DNA of 50,360 nt from Flavobacteriales bacterium (GTDB lineage: Bacteria > Bacteroidota > Bacteroidia > Flavobacteriales_D > Crocinitomicaceae). The notes below the pieces were generated by a model that was not told where the DNA came from, searched no databases, and worked only from the letters and a program-made list of their open reading frames with translations. Positions within the stretch are counted from its first letter, which is position 1; each line of letters opens with the position of its first letter. Location of the stretch: NCBI GenBank assembly GCA_015665275.1, contig JADFAL010000084.1, forward strand, positions 1 to 50,360, given 5' to 3'. A program made the translations under genes and the position numbers. This document shows positions 17,298 to 25,322 of the stretch, in pieces.

Positions 17298-17837
17298 TTA
17301 GTACTCGCCGCTCATCATTGAAGTACTTCCTGCTCCTTGCAACAGGTCCAATGCAACCGAATAAGGATATTCGAGTTCAGACATTCCATCTGACCCCGAT
17401 TCCTTTTTGACTTTGAATTGCCAAAATTCTCCATTGCGCATGAAACTCAAGGCTTGTTCTTCTTCTTTGTCTGAAAACGGATACTCTAGGGGAAGAACTT
17501 CAGGAACATCAAACTCAGCTGAATTGAATAACACCTCATTGCCAAAGAAGTAGAAAGTCCAAAACGGTTCCGTGAAAACGGCATAGAAATCAAATTTCTT
17601 TTCACCCGAATTGAATGCTGAAAGCAACTGTAATTTCTCCAGATCAGTTGGCTCTTCTCCGGCATACCATTGCATTTGCTCCACAGGTTTCACCGTATCA
17701 ATAGGTTCCTGATTTGGATCTTCATTCACTTCGGAGTTCTCCACAGACCCATCGGAATCTTTAGCATTTTCTGAGCCACAGGACGCCATTCCGAATCCAA
17801 GGCCGATAATAAACAATAAGAAAATTCCTTTACGCAT
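17298..17837 (-). CDS. Lipoprotein of unknown function in the vWA-MoxR operon
   Basis: 179 residues. A lipobox (GMASC) makes Cys20 the lipidation site. An acidic Asn/Glu/Asp-rich linker (21-50) is followed by a compact domain (about 55-179) with aromatic strands (FDFYAVFTEPFWTFYFFGNEVLF) and the motif ALDLLQGAG near the end. I recognise no named family, though the shape resembles small META/HslJ-like envelope domains. Its ATG overlaps the stop of the MoxR gene by one base (TAATG), so it is translated with vWA and MoxR. That makes it a candidate envelope partner of the chaperone pair. Confidence 0.75.
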   Translation of the reverse strand: MRKGIFLLFIIGLGFGMASCGSENAKDSDGSVENSEVNEDPNQEPIDTVKPVEQMQWYAGEEPTDLEKLQLLSAFNSGEKKFDFYAVFTEPFWTFYFFGNEVLFNSAEFDVPEVLPLEYPFSDKEEEQALSFMRNGEFWQFKVKKESGSDGMSELEYPYSVALDLLQGAGSTSMMSGEY

Positions 17838-19294
17838 TAGTTACTTCCAAAAAACGGAGCGTCAAGATCCGCAGAATCGAATTTGAATGTGTCTTCGTTT
17901 TCTGCTTTATCCAGTTTATCGCTAACGGTGAGACTCCAAAGTACTAATTCCATACAAAATGTCTTGTCTTCCTCGCTCATGTTTTCGCAATATTCATCTA
18001 CCAAAGTCACCAATGGTTTTACGTTTTTCAGGTTCAACATGAACTCGGTATCATCATCTGTATAGTTTAACTCCAATAAATTCGAATTGAACCATTCGAT
18101 GATATCAGTATAAGTCGTCTTTACCCCTTCCTTTTCCAATCGAGGAATTCTTGGGAAAATGCGTTCGAACTCCGAAATAATTGCATTATCGATTAGCATT
18201 CTAGCAACCTCATCAGCGCCTTCTTGCTCGCCTTCGTACACCAATTCAATCTTACCCGTGATGGATGGAACGATGGATGGGAAATCGATCAATCGCACGC
18301 TTGTTCTCTCCGATCCAGTTTCGATCAATCTCAATTTCGCGGCTGCTACAAGATTTTCCATTGCGCTGATAGTCATTCTGGCACTCACTCCACTTTTCGC
18401 ATCAACGTATTCACTGCTTCGCGCTTCAAACGCCACTTGCTCTAGTAAATCTTTGGCTTTGTCTGGAATGGCAATTGTCGAACGATCTTCTTCTGGAATG
18501 CGTGCTTCCTGTTCGGTAATCGCTTTTGCCAATTCAATGGACTTCGGATAATGGGTGAAAATTTGTGAACCGATACGATCTTTCAGTGGTGTAACAATGC
18601 TTCCACGATTCGTATAATCTTCTGGATTAGCTGTAAAAACGAACTGAATGTCCAAAGGCATGCGCAATTGGAAGCCTCGGATTTGTACGTCGCCTTCTTG
18701 CAGGATGTTAAACAAAGACACTTGGATTCGTGCTTGTAAATCCGGTAATTCGTTCAATACAAAGATGGAGCGATTGGCACGTGGAATCATTCCGTAATGC
18801 AAAACGCGCTCATCCGAATACGGCAATTTTAAGGTTGCTGCTTTGATTGGGTCAATATCACCGATTAAGTCGGAAACGTTCACATCTGGCGTAGCTAATT
18901 TCTCAAAGAAGCGCTCAGATCGGTGGACCCAAGAAATTGGTGTATCATCTCCCTTTTCTGCCAAGAGATCTCGAGAATGTTTTGAAATTGGATGGAATGG
19001 ACTGTCATTGATTTCCGAACCCTTCACGATGGGCATGTATTCGTCTAACAAATCCACCATGCTTCGTGCGATGCGGGTTTTTGCTTGTCCGCGCAACCCC
19101 AATAGGTTGATGTGATGTCCAGCAAGAATGGCTTTTTTCAATTGAGGAACAACCGTGTCTTCGTACCCCCATAAACCTTCGAAAACTGGTTTTTTATCTT
19201 TGATTCGAGCAATCAAATTTGCCTGAATTTCTTCGTTAATTGATTTATCAGTGTATCCGGAATCCTTCAACTCTTTAAATGTGATCTCTTTCAT
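17837..19294 (-). CDS. MoxR-like AAA+ ATPase
   Basis: 485 residues. The AAA+ core shows Walker A GLRGQAKT (Lys72, Thr73), Walker B SIFVLNE (Glu182; Asn181 in place of the usual Asp), an insert with LFNILQEGDVQIRGF typical of the helix-2 insert clade (MoxR/ChlI), and sensor 1 FVFTANPEDYTNR at about 218. The C-terminal 180 residues form the lid and an acidic tail. MoxR ATPases act with vWA proteins as chaperones that insert cofactors or mature other proteins. Here a vWA gene lies 12 bases upstream and a lipoprotein gene overlaps downstream, which fits that pairing. The frequent label of sigma-54-interacting regulator for this family is misleading: no sigma-54 GAFTGA motif is seen. Confidence 0.9.
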   Translation of the reverse strand: MKEITFKELKDSGYTDKSINEEIQANLIARIKDKKPVFEGLWGYEDTVVPQLKKAILAGHHINLLGLRGQAKTRIARSMVDLLDEYMPIVKGSEINDSPFHPISKHSRDLLAEKGDDTPISWVHRSERFFEKLATPDVNVSDLIGDIDPIKAATLKLPYSDERVLHYGMIPRANRSIFVLNELPDLQARIQVSLFNILQEGDVQIRGFQLRMPLDIQFVFTANPEDYTNRGSIVTPLKDRIGSQIFTHYPKSIELAKAITEQEARIPEEDRSTIAIPDKAKDLLEQVAFEARSSEYVDAKSGVSARMTISAMENLVAAAKLRLIETGSERTSVRLIDFPSIVPSITGKIELVYEGEQEGADEVARMLIDNAIISEFERIFPRIPRLEKEGVKTTYTDIIEWFNSNLLELNYTDDDTEFMLNLKNVKPLVTLVDEYCENMSEEDKTFCMELVLWSLTVSDKLDKAENEDTFKFDSADLDAPFFGSN

Positions 19295-19306
19295 CTTCTC
19301 TATTCC

Positions 19307-20476
19307 TTAGATTCGTTTAATTCTATTTTTCTCGTAGTCTTCAAAAATCATTTCGCCCAATCCTGAGAGTCCAGTAAGGAATGCCTTTCCGCGATTCTGT
19401 GCGGTGAACATTTCTACAAACTGGCGTAAGTAAGGGTCTTGTGCAATCATGAATGTGGTGATGGGAATCTTCAATTTTCTGCATTGTGCTGCTTTATTCA
19501 GACACTTTTTCACGATCTCTTCATCCAATCCCATACTGTTCTTGTAGAACTCTCCGTTGGGCAATTGAATGCAGCTGGGTTTCCCATCCGTAATCATGAA
19601 AATTTGCTTGTTGGTGTTTCGCTTGCGGCGTAAAATGTCCATGGCTAATTCCAATCCAGCAACAGTATTTGTGTGGTACGGTCCTACTTTCAGATACGGT
19701 AAATCTTTGATTTTAATTGGCCATGCTTCATTCCCAAACACAATAATATCGATGGTGTCTTTTGGGTATTTGCGTTTGATCAATTCGACCAACGCCATCG
19801 CCACTTTCTTCGCTGGCGTAATTCGATCTTCTCCGTACAAAATCATCGAGTGGCTGATATCAATCATTAGCACCGTGCTCATCTGAGCTTTGTGTTTGGT
19901 TTCCTCGACCACCAAATCGTTCTCGGTGAGGCGTAAATCGGAAATTCCGTGATTGATTTGAGCGTTTTTAAGGCTTTCTGTCATGTTCACCAGTGCCAAA
20001 TCATCGCCATAATTGTAGGATCGCATTTCGCCGTCGCGCTCGTCACCCACTCCAACTTTTGAAGTACGGTGGTTTCCCATTCCGCTTTTCTTCAGCTTAC
20101 CGAAAATTTGATCGAGTGCATGTTCGCGAAGTGCAGCCTCCAATTTAGGTGTCAAAACATTGCGTCCTTCTCCGCTTTCGCCTTGATCGCCATCTTCCGG
20201 ATCGATTTCCTCACGAATAAATCCGCGTTTTTTCAAGTCCTCAACAAAATCTTCGAACGTATATTCGTCGGTGAAAATGTCGTATTCATTATCGAGTGTA
20301 TTCAGCCAATCGAAGGCTTCGTCTAAATCTCCGGAAGTATGTGTGAGCAATTCTTTGAAGACTTCAAACACGCGATCGAAATGGTCTTTTTCCTCCGGCA
20401 CGTGCTTGCTGAATGTGAATCCTTTGTCACCGCCAAAGGCAGCAGCGAAGCTAATATCAAAATCTATTCCCTTCAT
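19307..20476 (-). CDS. vWA domain protein, MoxR partner
   Basis: 389 residues, no signal peptide. The C-terminal half is a von Willebrand A domain with the MIDAS motif DISHS (Asp206, Ser208, Ser210), a later threonine in HTNT at about 272 and the ITDGKPS strand, so metal binding looks intact. The N-terminal 190 residues are acidic and helical, with a disordered Glu/Asp/Gly stretch near 92-105. It is the first gene of an operon with MoxR and a lipoprotein. In known MoxR systems the vWA protein binds the client and the ATPase remodels it. The client is not in evidence here. The start at 20476 is preceded by a small hairpin and a purine-rich AAAGGG. Confidence 0.88.
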   Translation of the reverse strand: MKGIDFDISFAAAFGGDKGFTFSKHVPEEKDHFDRVFEVFKELLTHTSGDLDEAFDWLNTLDNEYDIFTDEYTFEDFVEDLKKRGFIREEIDPEDGDQGESGEGRNVLTPKLEAALREHALDQIFGKLKKSGMGNHRTSKVGVGDERDGEMRSYNYGDDLALVNMTESLKNAQINHGISDLRLTENDLVVEETKHKAQMSTVLMIDISHSMILYGEDRITPAKKVAMALVELIKRKYPKDTIDIIVFGNEAWPIKIKDLPYLKVGPYHTNTVAGLELAMDILRRKRNTNKQIFMITDGKPSCIQLPNGEFYKNSMGLDEEIVKKCLNKAAQCRKLKIPITTFMIAQDPYLRQFVEMFTAQNRGKAFLTGLSGLGEMIFEDYEKNRIKRI

Positions 20477-20485
20477 CCCTTTCTG

Positions 20486-20501
20486 CGTATCTGTTGATAC
20501 G
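20486..20501. promoter_or_regulatory. Small hairpin in the leader of the vWA operon
   Basis: CGTATC-TGTT-GATACG is a perfect 6-pair stem with a 4-base loop, 10 bases upstream of the vWA start codon. It may be an operator or control translation. Short palindromes of this size do arise by chance. Confidence 0.3.
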
Positions 20502-20569
20502 TACTATTAAAGGTAGGGAATAATTGAATACCATGGTAAGTTTAAGAGAATTTGGGAATTACATTTTAT

Positions 20570-20992
20570 TTATTGGGGTTGTGCTTTTATAATATCTACA
20601 CGAACCTCTGTCGCATTTGACATATTTGTTTCACGATATTCTACTTGCAAAGATTTTCCCGGAGGGAAAAATTCGTCCCATACTCGATCTCGATCTCCCA
20701 AATGCCTTCCAGTTTTTGAGTAAAAGCTAAATCTAATCACAGGTTCTTTGTACGTTGCTACCGTAGCATTGTTTTTTATGGACCCATTCATCACAAAGGT
20801 TCCCCACATATTCTTACGGTATGAGAATTTGATTTCAATAAAATCAAGTGGACTACTTTTCTCTTGTTCCTCAAGGGTCATTTTAGTCTCTTCGTAATCT
20901 TCAGAATTAAAACCGGTACCGTCTCCTTTGTTTACGCACCCCAAAGAAAGGGTAAGGGAGACAACTATTCCTATAAAATACTTAATACTCAT
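20570..20992 (-). CDS. Small lipoprotein of unknown function
   Basis: 140 residues from the ATG at 20992; a GTG one codon earlier is also possible. The signal ends in lipobox LSLGC (about Cys19). The mature part holds a beta-rich domain (about 50-140) resembling the FxLxx/DUF-type immunoglobulin-like fold seen in proteins described as having extracellular loops: EIKFSYRKNMWGTFVMNGSI and later PPGKSLQVEYRE. The latter resembles the close of such domains, where IPPGES is common. The family assignment is tentative. The start overlaps the stop of the SHOCT gene by one base (TGATG), so the two are co-translated. Confidence 0.75.
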   Translation of the reverse strand: MSIKYFIGIVVSLTLSLGCVNKGDGTGFNSEDYEETKMTLEEQEKSSPLDFIEIKFSYRKNMWGTFVMNGSIKNNATVATYKEPVIRFSFYSKTGRHLGDRDRVWDEFFPPGKSLQVEYRETNMSNATEVRVDIIKAQPQ

Positions 20993-21285
20993 CACTTCAA
21001 AATTTTCTTTTTCTCTACCTCAAACTCTTCTTGAGTCAGGGCCCCACTTTCTCTCAATTTGTTCAACTTCTCCAACTCGTCATACTTTGATGAACTTTGA
21101 GACTGATTTTCATTTTGGACATTGTTTCGAATGTCGTTACGGTTTTCATTTCGGACTTCAATAACTGTTTGTGTGGTGCTTTTCTTCCTAGAGGAACCTG
21201 AAACGGCTCTTATGATTAGAATGATTATCGCAGCGATTATAAGTAATGCTATTAGTTGCCAGGGGCCGAACACGCCAAGTGTCAT
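20992..21285 (-). CDS. SHOCT domain membrane protein
   Basis: 97 residues. One N-terminal membrane segment (about 8-27, rich in Ile/Leu) is followed by a basic stop-transfer, an Asn/Gln/Ser-rich linker (about 45-66) and a C-terminal SHOCT motif: YDELEKLNKLRESGALTQEE, then FEVEKKKIL. SHOCT is a short oligomerising or binding helix pair found at the ends of many bacterial proteins. The architecture of one membrane segment, linker and SHOCT is common. No enzymatic domain is present. It is the first gene of a two-gene operon with a lipoprotein and is preceded by a promoter-like region with a palindrome. Confidence 0.88.
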   Translation of the reverse strand: MTLGVFGPWQLIALLIIAAIIILIIRAVSGSSRKKSTTQTVIEVRNENRNDIRNNVQNENQSQSSSKYDELEKLNKLRESGALTQEEFEVEKKKILK

Positions 21286-21310
21286 AGAATAATGGTTTGA
21301 TTAAAAGTGC

Positions 21311-21356
21311 AATTTACAAGACAGAAATCATGCTGTCAATAGGTATAAGTACCTAT
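21311..21356 (-). promoter_or_regulatory. Promoter-like region with adjoining palindrome
   Basis: On the minus strand a perfect palindrome (ATAGGTA-CTTA-TACCTAT, 21339-21356) abuts TTGACA (21334-21339), which is 17 bases from TAAATT (21311-21316). The ATG at 21285 follows 25 bases later. The spacing is that of a classical sigma-70 promoter, while the Bacteroidota primary sigma prefers other sequences. The palindrome is a candidate operator. Confidence 0.4.
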
Positions 21357-21372
21357 ATCTACGTTTAAGCAC

Positions 21373-21401
21373 AAAAAAACAGCGCCGATATGACGCTGTT
21401 T
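21373..21401 (-). terminator. Rho-independent terminator
   Basis: On the minus strand AAACAGCG and CGCTGTTT form an 8-pair stem with a 9-base loop, followed by further T. It lies 18 bases after the stop at 21419 and closes the operon that runs down from 25159. Confidence 0.85.
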
Positions 21402-21418
21402 CCACTAGAAAAATAATT

Positions 21419-22816
21419 CTACTTTTTGAAAAATCTACTTTCGTTTCCAAATGAATGGCGGAAGCCAAACTTTGGCAGTATGAACTGACCCGTAGCATCT
21501 TCAAAGTCTTGTCCTCCTAGGGCAAATTCGAGCCAATAGTTTTCCATTATCTTAAATTCTGCACCGATTGTGTATCGAACGCCATTCACATTTAATTCAG
21601 TTAATGGGTTTTGCATGTTGACATATCCCACCTCAAATGAAAATCGCTTGTCTGAATTTCCAATTAGTAATCTTCCACCAGCAAATATGGTGTTGTTCAA
21701 TGAAGAATCTTGAACGAAGTATTTTGAAAGTTTTACCTGTGTTATCAATTGCGAATTATCTCTGAGATATCTGTACAACTTCGGTGCTTTTTTAAATTCT
21801 TTACCGCCAACAAGAGGCAAGGCAATGGTAAATGCACCCCCATAATAAAGGCCGTTCAAATTTCTAATACTTGCATCGGGTGAGTTAAACGAAGTACCAC
21901 CTGATGCTTGTATTGCCAACTTGTTCCAGTTTTTCTTTTTAAACTCTGCTTTTCTTTTCAATATTTCATAAGAAAAGGCACTGGAAAACGAAGGTGTTTT
22001 TATTTCCTCGAAGAAAATATCAGCAAATTCATTAGCGAAATTGGTCAGGGTGTCAAGTTTATCGTTGTAAAAATCCGACAAGCCCATTTCCATAAGTGAA
22101 TCTTTCACCATTTCCAGAACATTGTTAGCAACAGTAATATGGCTGTATACAAGATCTGTAGTATCGTAGAATTCTCTTAATTTTCGAATTCGATTCGAAT
22201 TAACTGAATACACGTCTGCCAATTTTATAATTCTTTGGTTGAGGGTTGAGTTCGTCGCAACAAAAAGTCCAACTTCACCGGTATACGAACGAATTTTAGT
22301 CTTTAGTGGCTCTCCATAATTGTTCCTTCGGTCAACTTCTTCGTAGAAAAATGACTCTAAGCTATCGACCCATTGTGGATCGTTTAATGGGTTGGTTTTA
22401 TCAATTGGTGAAAACTTAAGTCCAAAGGCCATTCTTACGTTGGAACTATCACTAGTTGTAGCTCCGGAAATTAAAATATTCTTGAACTCAAACTTGGTGG
22501 TGTTTCCATCCTTTGCCTCCCAGTTACCCGAATTTTTATTGAAGGTTTTAAACGGCGCCCACTCTACGGCAAGGCCTGGCCTTAAACCACCAGTTTCACT
22601 AACAAAGTTCGCTAATCCCATAGCAAACTCCTTAACATTTCCTGGCTTAGAAATATCATTTGGCTTGATATCCAATATGCTGAACGCCGTGATATCGGGA
22701 ACGGTAAAATCGATGTAAAAATCCTTAGCTTCTAACGAATCCAATTTTGTGGAATCCGTTTGGGCAATAGCAAGGGCCCCGCTTAACAAAAGCGATAGTA
22801 GTATAAAAAATTTCAT
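21419..22816 (-). CDS. Exported protein of unknown function, probable outer-membrane barrel
   Basis: 465 residues from the ATG at 22816, where a clean signal peptide begins (MKFFILLSLL, ending AIAQ). An upstream in-frame start at 22870 would overlap the previous gene and bury the signal. The C-terminal half (about 300-465) alternates hydrophobic and polar residues in strands separated by short turns, ending in a phenylalanine-rich strand, which suits an outer-membrane barrel. The middle (about 180-300) is helical. No named family is recognised. It lies 13 bases after the gene at 22830-23273, in the operon behind the CocE-like hydrolase, and a terminator follows it. Confidence 0.75.
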   Translation of the reverse strand: MKFFILLSLLLSGALAIAQTDSTKLDSLEAKDFYIDFTVPDITAFSILDIKPNDISKPGNVKEFAMGLANFVSETGGLRPGLAVEWAPFKTFNKNSGNWEAKDGNTTKFEFKNILISGATTSDSSNVRMAFGLKFSPIDKTNPLNDPQWVDSLESFFYEEVDRRNNYGEPLKTKIRSYTGEVGLFVATNSTLNQRIIKLADVYSVNSNRIRKLREFYDTTDLVYSHITVANNVLEMVKDSLMEMGLSDFYNDKLDTLTNFANEFADIFFEEIKTPSFSSAFSYEILKRKAEFKKKNWNKLAIQASGGTSFNSPDASIRNLNGLYYGGAFTIALPLVGGKEFKKAPKLYRYLRDNSQLITQVKLSKYFVQDSSLNNTIFAGGRLLIGNSDKRFSFEVGYVNMQNPLTELNVNGVRYTIGAEFKIMENYWLEFALGGQDFEDATGQFILPKFGFRHSFGNESRFFKK

Positions 22817-22829
22817 GATACCGGAGAGT

Positions 22830-23273
22830 TTAATAATAGAATAGACTGTCTTGGATCTTAAGTCCATCATTGGCCTTAACTTTCACTTTCCCATTGCTGC
22901 CAGCTTCTTCAGGAATCCATTCGTGGCATTCTTTTCCATTTTCATACCAATTGACTTTCACTAAAACATCTCTGTCCTCGTTATATTTATTCGCCAAGTG
23001 AATAGTAATAATATCGGAATCTTGAAGCAAGTTTTTGGTCAACCCAAGCGGATGCGATTTAGTGTTATTCGTTTTGGCAGAGTTCTTAATATTTGTATCG
23101 CCAGAATAATCATAAGACCATAAATCGATTCCTTCGATGGTCACTTTCATGGTAACATCAGCTTCGGGCTGAGTTAAATTTATCATTTGCATAATTACAG
23201 TGTTGTGGTTTGCATTTGTTTCGATCGCAATATACCCATCTTTTACAAACGCACCTTGAGACAAAACCCTCAA
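22830..23273 (-). CDS. Small beta-rich protein of unknown function
   Basis: Up to 147 residues. The only start that keeps the N-terminal beta strands is a TTG at 23273, directly after an in-frame stop; the first ATG would remove 27 residues. No signal peptide, membrane segment or lipobox is visible. The sequence alternates strands (IAIETNANHNTVIMQMINL, MKVTIEGIDLWSYDYSG, DIITIHLANKY, VLVKVNWYENGKE) and looks like a beta sandwich. It contains one cysteine. I do not recognise it. It lies between the CocE-like hydrolase (23 bases upstream) and the barrel candidate (13 bases downstream). Start uncertain. Confidence 0.6.
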   Translation of the reverse strand: MRVLSQGAFVKDGYIAIETNANHNTVIMQMINLTQPEADVTMKVTIEGIDLWSYDYSGDTNIKNSAKTNNTKSHPLGLTKNLLQDSDIITIHLANKYNEDRDVLVKVNWYENGKECHEWIPEEAGSNGKVKVKANDGLKIQDSLFYY

Positions 23274-23296
23274 TCACAGTAAGGATAAATCCTATG

Positions 23297-25159
23297 TCAC
23301 TCTGATTTTACCACTGGTAACAGTATGCGACTCGAACCGTAAACAGTGTGCTCCGCCTTTTCGAAATCTTCCTTCTCGGCCTCATAAATATTCTCCACGT
23401 AGTTCTGAGGATTCAGGTCGAATAAAGGAAACATAGAGCTCTGCACCTGAATCATAATTCGATGTCCTTTTTGGAAGGTGTGACGGACTTCTATTAATGG
23501 TACATCCACTTCGTCTTTCACATTGGATTCGAAAGGAACTGGGGCAGAAAAATCATCTCGGAAACGACTGCGGATATATCCAACCCGAACCAATTTTTGG
23601 TATCCATTCATCTTCACTCCTGGAACGTCGGTAGAATCCGGTTGGCGGTCCATGGGAAGTACATCAATAATCTTTACATATACATCAGCATCCTGATGAT
23701 CTGTCGCAAAATCAATCAGCGCTTTAATCTCCCCGGAAACATCAACATCTTCTTTCAATACCTCTGAAGTATAGGTCAGAACATCAGGCCGTTTGGATGC
23801 AAAGCGCTGGTCTCCATTCATATATTTCTTTGGAGCCATACGGTAAAAATTATCATCTGAAATGAACGGCACCGGATGGTAAGGATCGGAGATAAAGCTC
23901 ACTCCTTCATCAGTAGATTCATTCGATAAACTTCCTTCCGGGTTAAGAAAAAACTCCACGGTATCTTTTGGCATCGCGAATGGATCTTCATTGTACTCTT
24001 CCCATGTATGCGTTCCCATGTTGAATACCTTTGCGGTGAAGTCCAAATCCGCTCCTCGTTCCTTGAGGTGGTATTCGAAATAGCGAAATTCGACCTCACT
24101 CTGATACTTTTCACACAAGCTATCTCCGTAAAAAATATCTGCCAATCGGTAACTCCCCTCTCTTCTTTTCGGATGTCCGTGCGACCATGGCCCCAAGACT
24201 AATTTCGCCAATCCGGGCTCGGCATTTTCCTCCATTTCGCGGAAGGACTTCACGATTCCAAAAAGATTTTGTTCGTCTGTCCATCCTCCCACAACCAAGG
24301 TTGGACATTGCACGCGATCCAAGTACTGCAACCAATTACGTTCTTGACGATAAGCGTCGTAATTCGGGTGTTCTGTAATATTCTTCCAGAAAAAATTATC
24401 GGGGTGAATAACATCGTCGAATTCGGTTAACGCCATTCTCTCGAGGAAGAAATCGTAGTAATCGACAGTAGTCCCTGCTTTTTGATCGATGACATAAGGT
24501 TTTGGTCGTTCGCTGTACCATGACTCTGTTGTGGGTCCCTCTTTCTGAATTCCAAACGCATCCAGCACAGGCAAGTAATTCAAACCGAGTAATCCGTATC
24601 TATTGAAATCCTCAAAGTAGAAATTGGTTACGGGCGCCATTCCTAAAACTGCTTTTAAATTTGGATGACCAGTTACCGCAGAGACTAATGACGTATGACC
24701 GAGATAAGAGTTTCCATATTGTCCAATATTCCCATTGAAATTCTTGAGGTTTTTCTTTAGCCAATCAAAGGTGTCATAGCTGTCAGTTACTTCATCTGTG
24801 CGTTTTTTATCGCTCCAGGAATAGGGCGGTTTGGTGTTCTCAAATTCTCCTTCACTCATCCATCTTCCCCGCATGTCCTGATTCACAAAGATGTACCCAG
24901 AAGCCACCAATTCAGTATTGTGCATTAGCTTTTGAGGCATTGTATCTGCACCATAAGGCTTGACGCTGTAGGGAGTTCGTTTGATCAAAACGGGGTATTT
25001 CTGACTTTTATCCTTGGGCGTGTAAACGGAAGTGAAGAGTTTCGCTCCATCGCGCATTTCGATGTAAACTTCTTCTTTTTCGTAGTCGTCAATGGTGAAG
25101 TTTTGCGCAAAGGTGAGGATTGCAAATAATTGGAGAAATAGGAGAATTCCAAGTTTCAT
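23297..25159 (-). CDS. Exported CocE/NonD family hydrolase (S15-like acylase)
   Basis: 620 residues with a signal peptide ending near residue 19 (TFAQ). The alpha/beta-hydrolase domain has the oxyanion-strand segment FVNQDMRGRWMSEGEF, the nucleophile elbow GNSYLG (Ser151), the acid in GGWTD (Asp295) and the histidine in GPWSHG (His327): a complete triad. The C-terminal 200 residues form the jelly-roll domain of this family (GEIKALIDFATDHQDADVYV). Members include cocaine esterase, cephalosporin acylases and X-Pro dipeptidyl peptidases, so the substrate is probably an amide or ester but cannot be named. Length is normal. It is the first gene of a three-gene operon, divergent from the GNAT gene at 25323. 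Confidence 0.93.
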   Translation of the reverse strand: MKLGILLFLQLFAILTFAQNFTIDDYEKEEVYIEMRDGAKLFTSVYTPKDKSQKYPVLIKRTPYSVKPYGADTMPQKLMHNTELVASGYIFVNQDMRGRWMSEGEFENTKPPYSWSDKKRTDEVTDSYDTFDWLKKNLKNFNGNIGQYGNSYLGHTSLVSAVTGHPNLKAVLGMAPVTNFYFEDFNRYGLLGLNYLPVLDAFGIQKEGPTTESWYSERPKPYVIDQKAGTTVDYYDFFLERMALTEFDDVIHPDNFFWKNITEHPNYDAYRQERNWLQYLDRVQCPTLVVGGWTDEQNLFGIVKSFREMEENAEPGLAKLVLGPWSHGHPKRREGSYRLADIFYGDSLCEKYQSEVEFRYFEYHLKERGADLDFTAKVFNMGTHTWEEYNEDPFAMPKDTVEFFLNPEGSLSNESTDEGVSFISDPYHPVPFISDDNFYRMAPKKYMNGDQRFASKRPDVLTYTSEVLKEDVDVSGEIKALIDFATDHQDADVYVKIIDVLPMDRQPDSTDVPGVKMNGYQKLVRVGYIRSRFRDDFSAPVPFESNVKDEVDVPLIEVRHTFQKGHRIMIQVQSSMFPLFDLNPQNYVENIYEAEKEDFEKAEHTVYGSSRILLPVVKSE

Positions 25160-25208
25160 TCGAACAGTTTTGTGCTAAAATAGGAAAACTGAGTGGAGAA
25201 TTGAGGCC

Positions 25209-25252
25209 AAATAACTATATAACTAAATGGTTATAAAGGAATATGGTTATTT
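25209..25252. promoter_or_regulatory. Nested inverted and direct repeats in a divergent promoter region
   Basis: AAATAAC and GTTATTT form the outer arms. TATAAC and GTTATA form inner arms around TAAATG. ATGGTTAT is also present twice in direct orientation, 16 bases apart. The cluster lies between the CocE-type hydrolase (-) and the GNAT gene (+) and could bind a regulator of either. Confidence 0.35.
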
Positions 25253-25310
25253 CTAGTAATTGCCAACAATATTTCGTATTTTAAGTCTTCCTCACGCCTC
25301 CACATTTCAT

Positions 25311-25318
25311 TACATTTA
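25311..25318 (+). promoter_or_regulatory. -7-like element four bases before a start codon
   Basis: TACATTTA matches TAnnTTTG at all but the last base and is followed by four bases and then the ATG at 25323. The mRNA is probably leaderless or nearly so. Confidence 0.4.
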
Positions 25319-25322
25319 ACCC

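Noticed and set aside
17837-19294. Sigma-54 activator annotation for the MoxR-like protein.
   Set aside because: No GAFTGA motif, no receiver or DNA-binding domain; the helix-2 insert and vWA neighbour fit MoxR.
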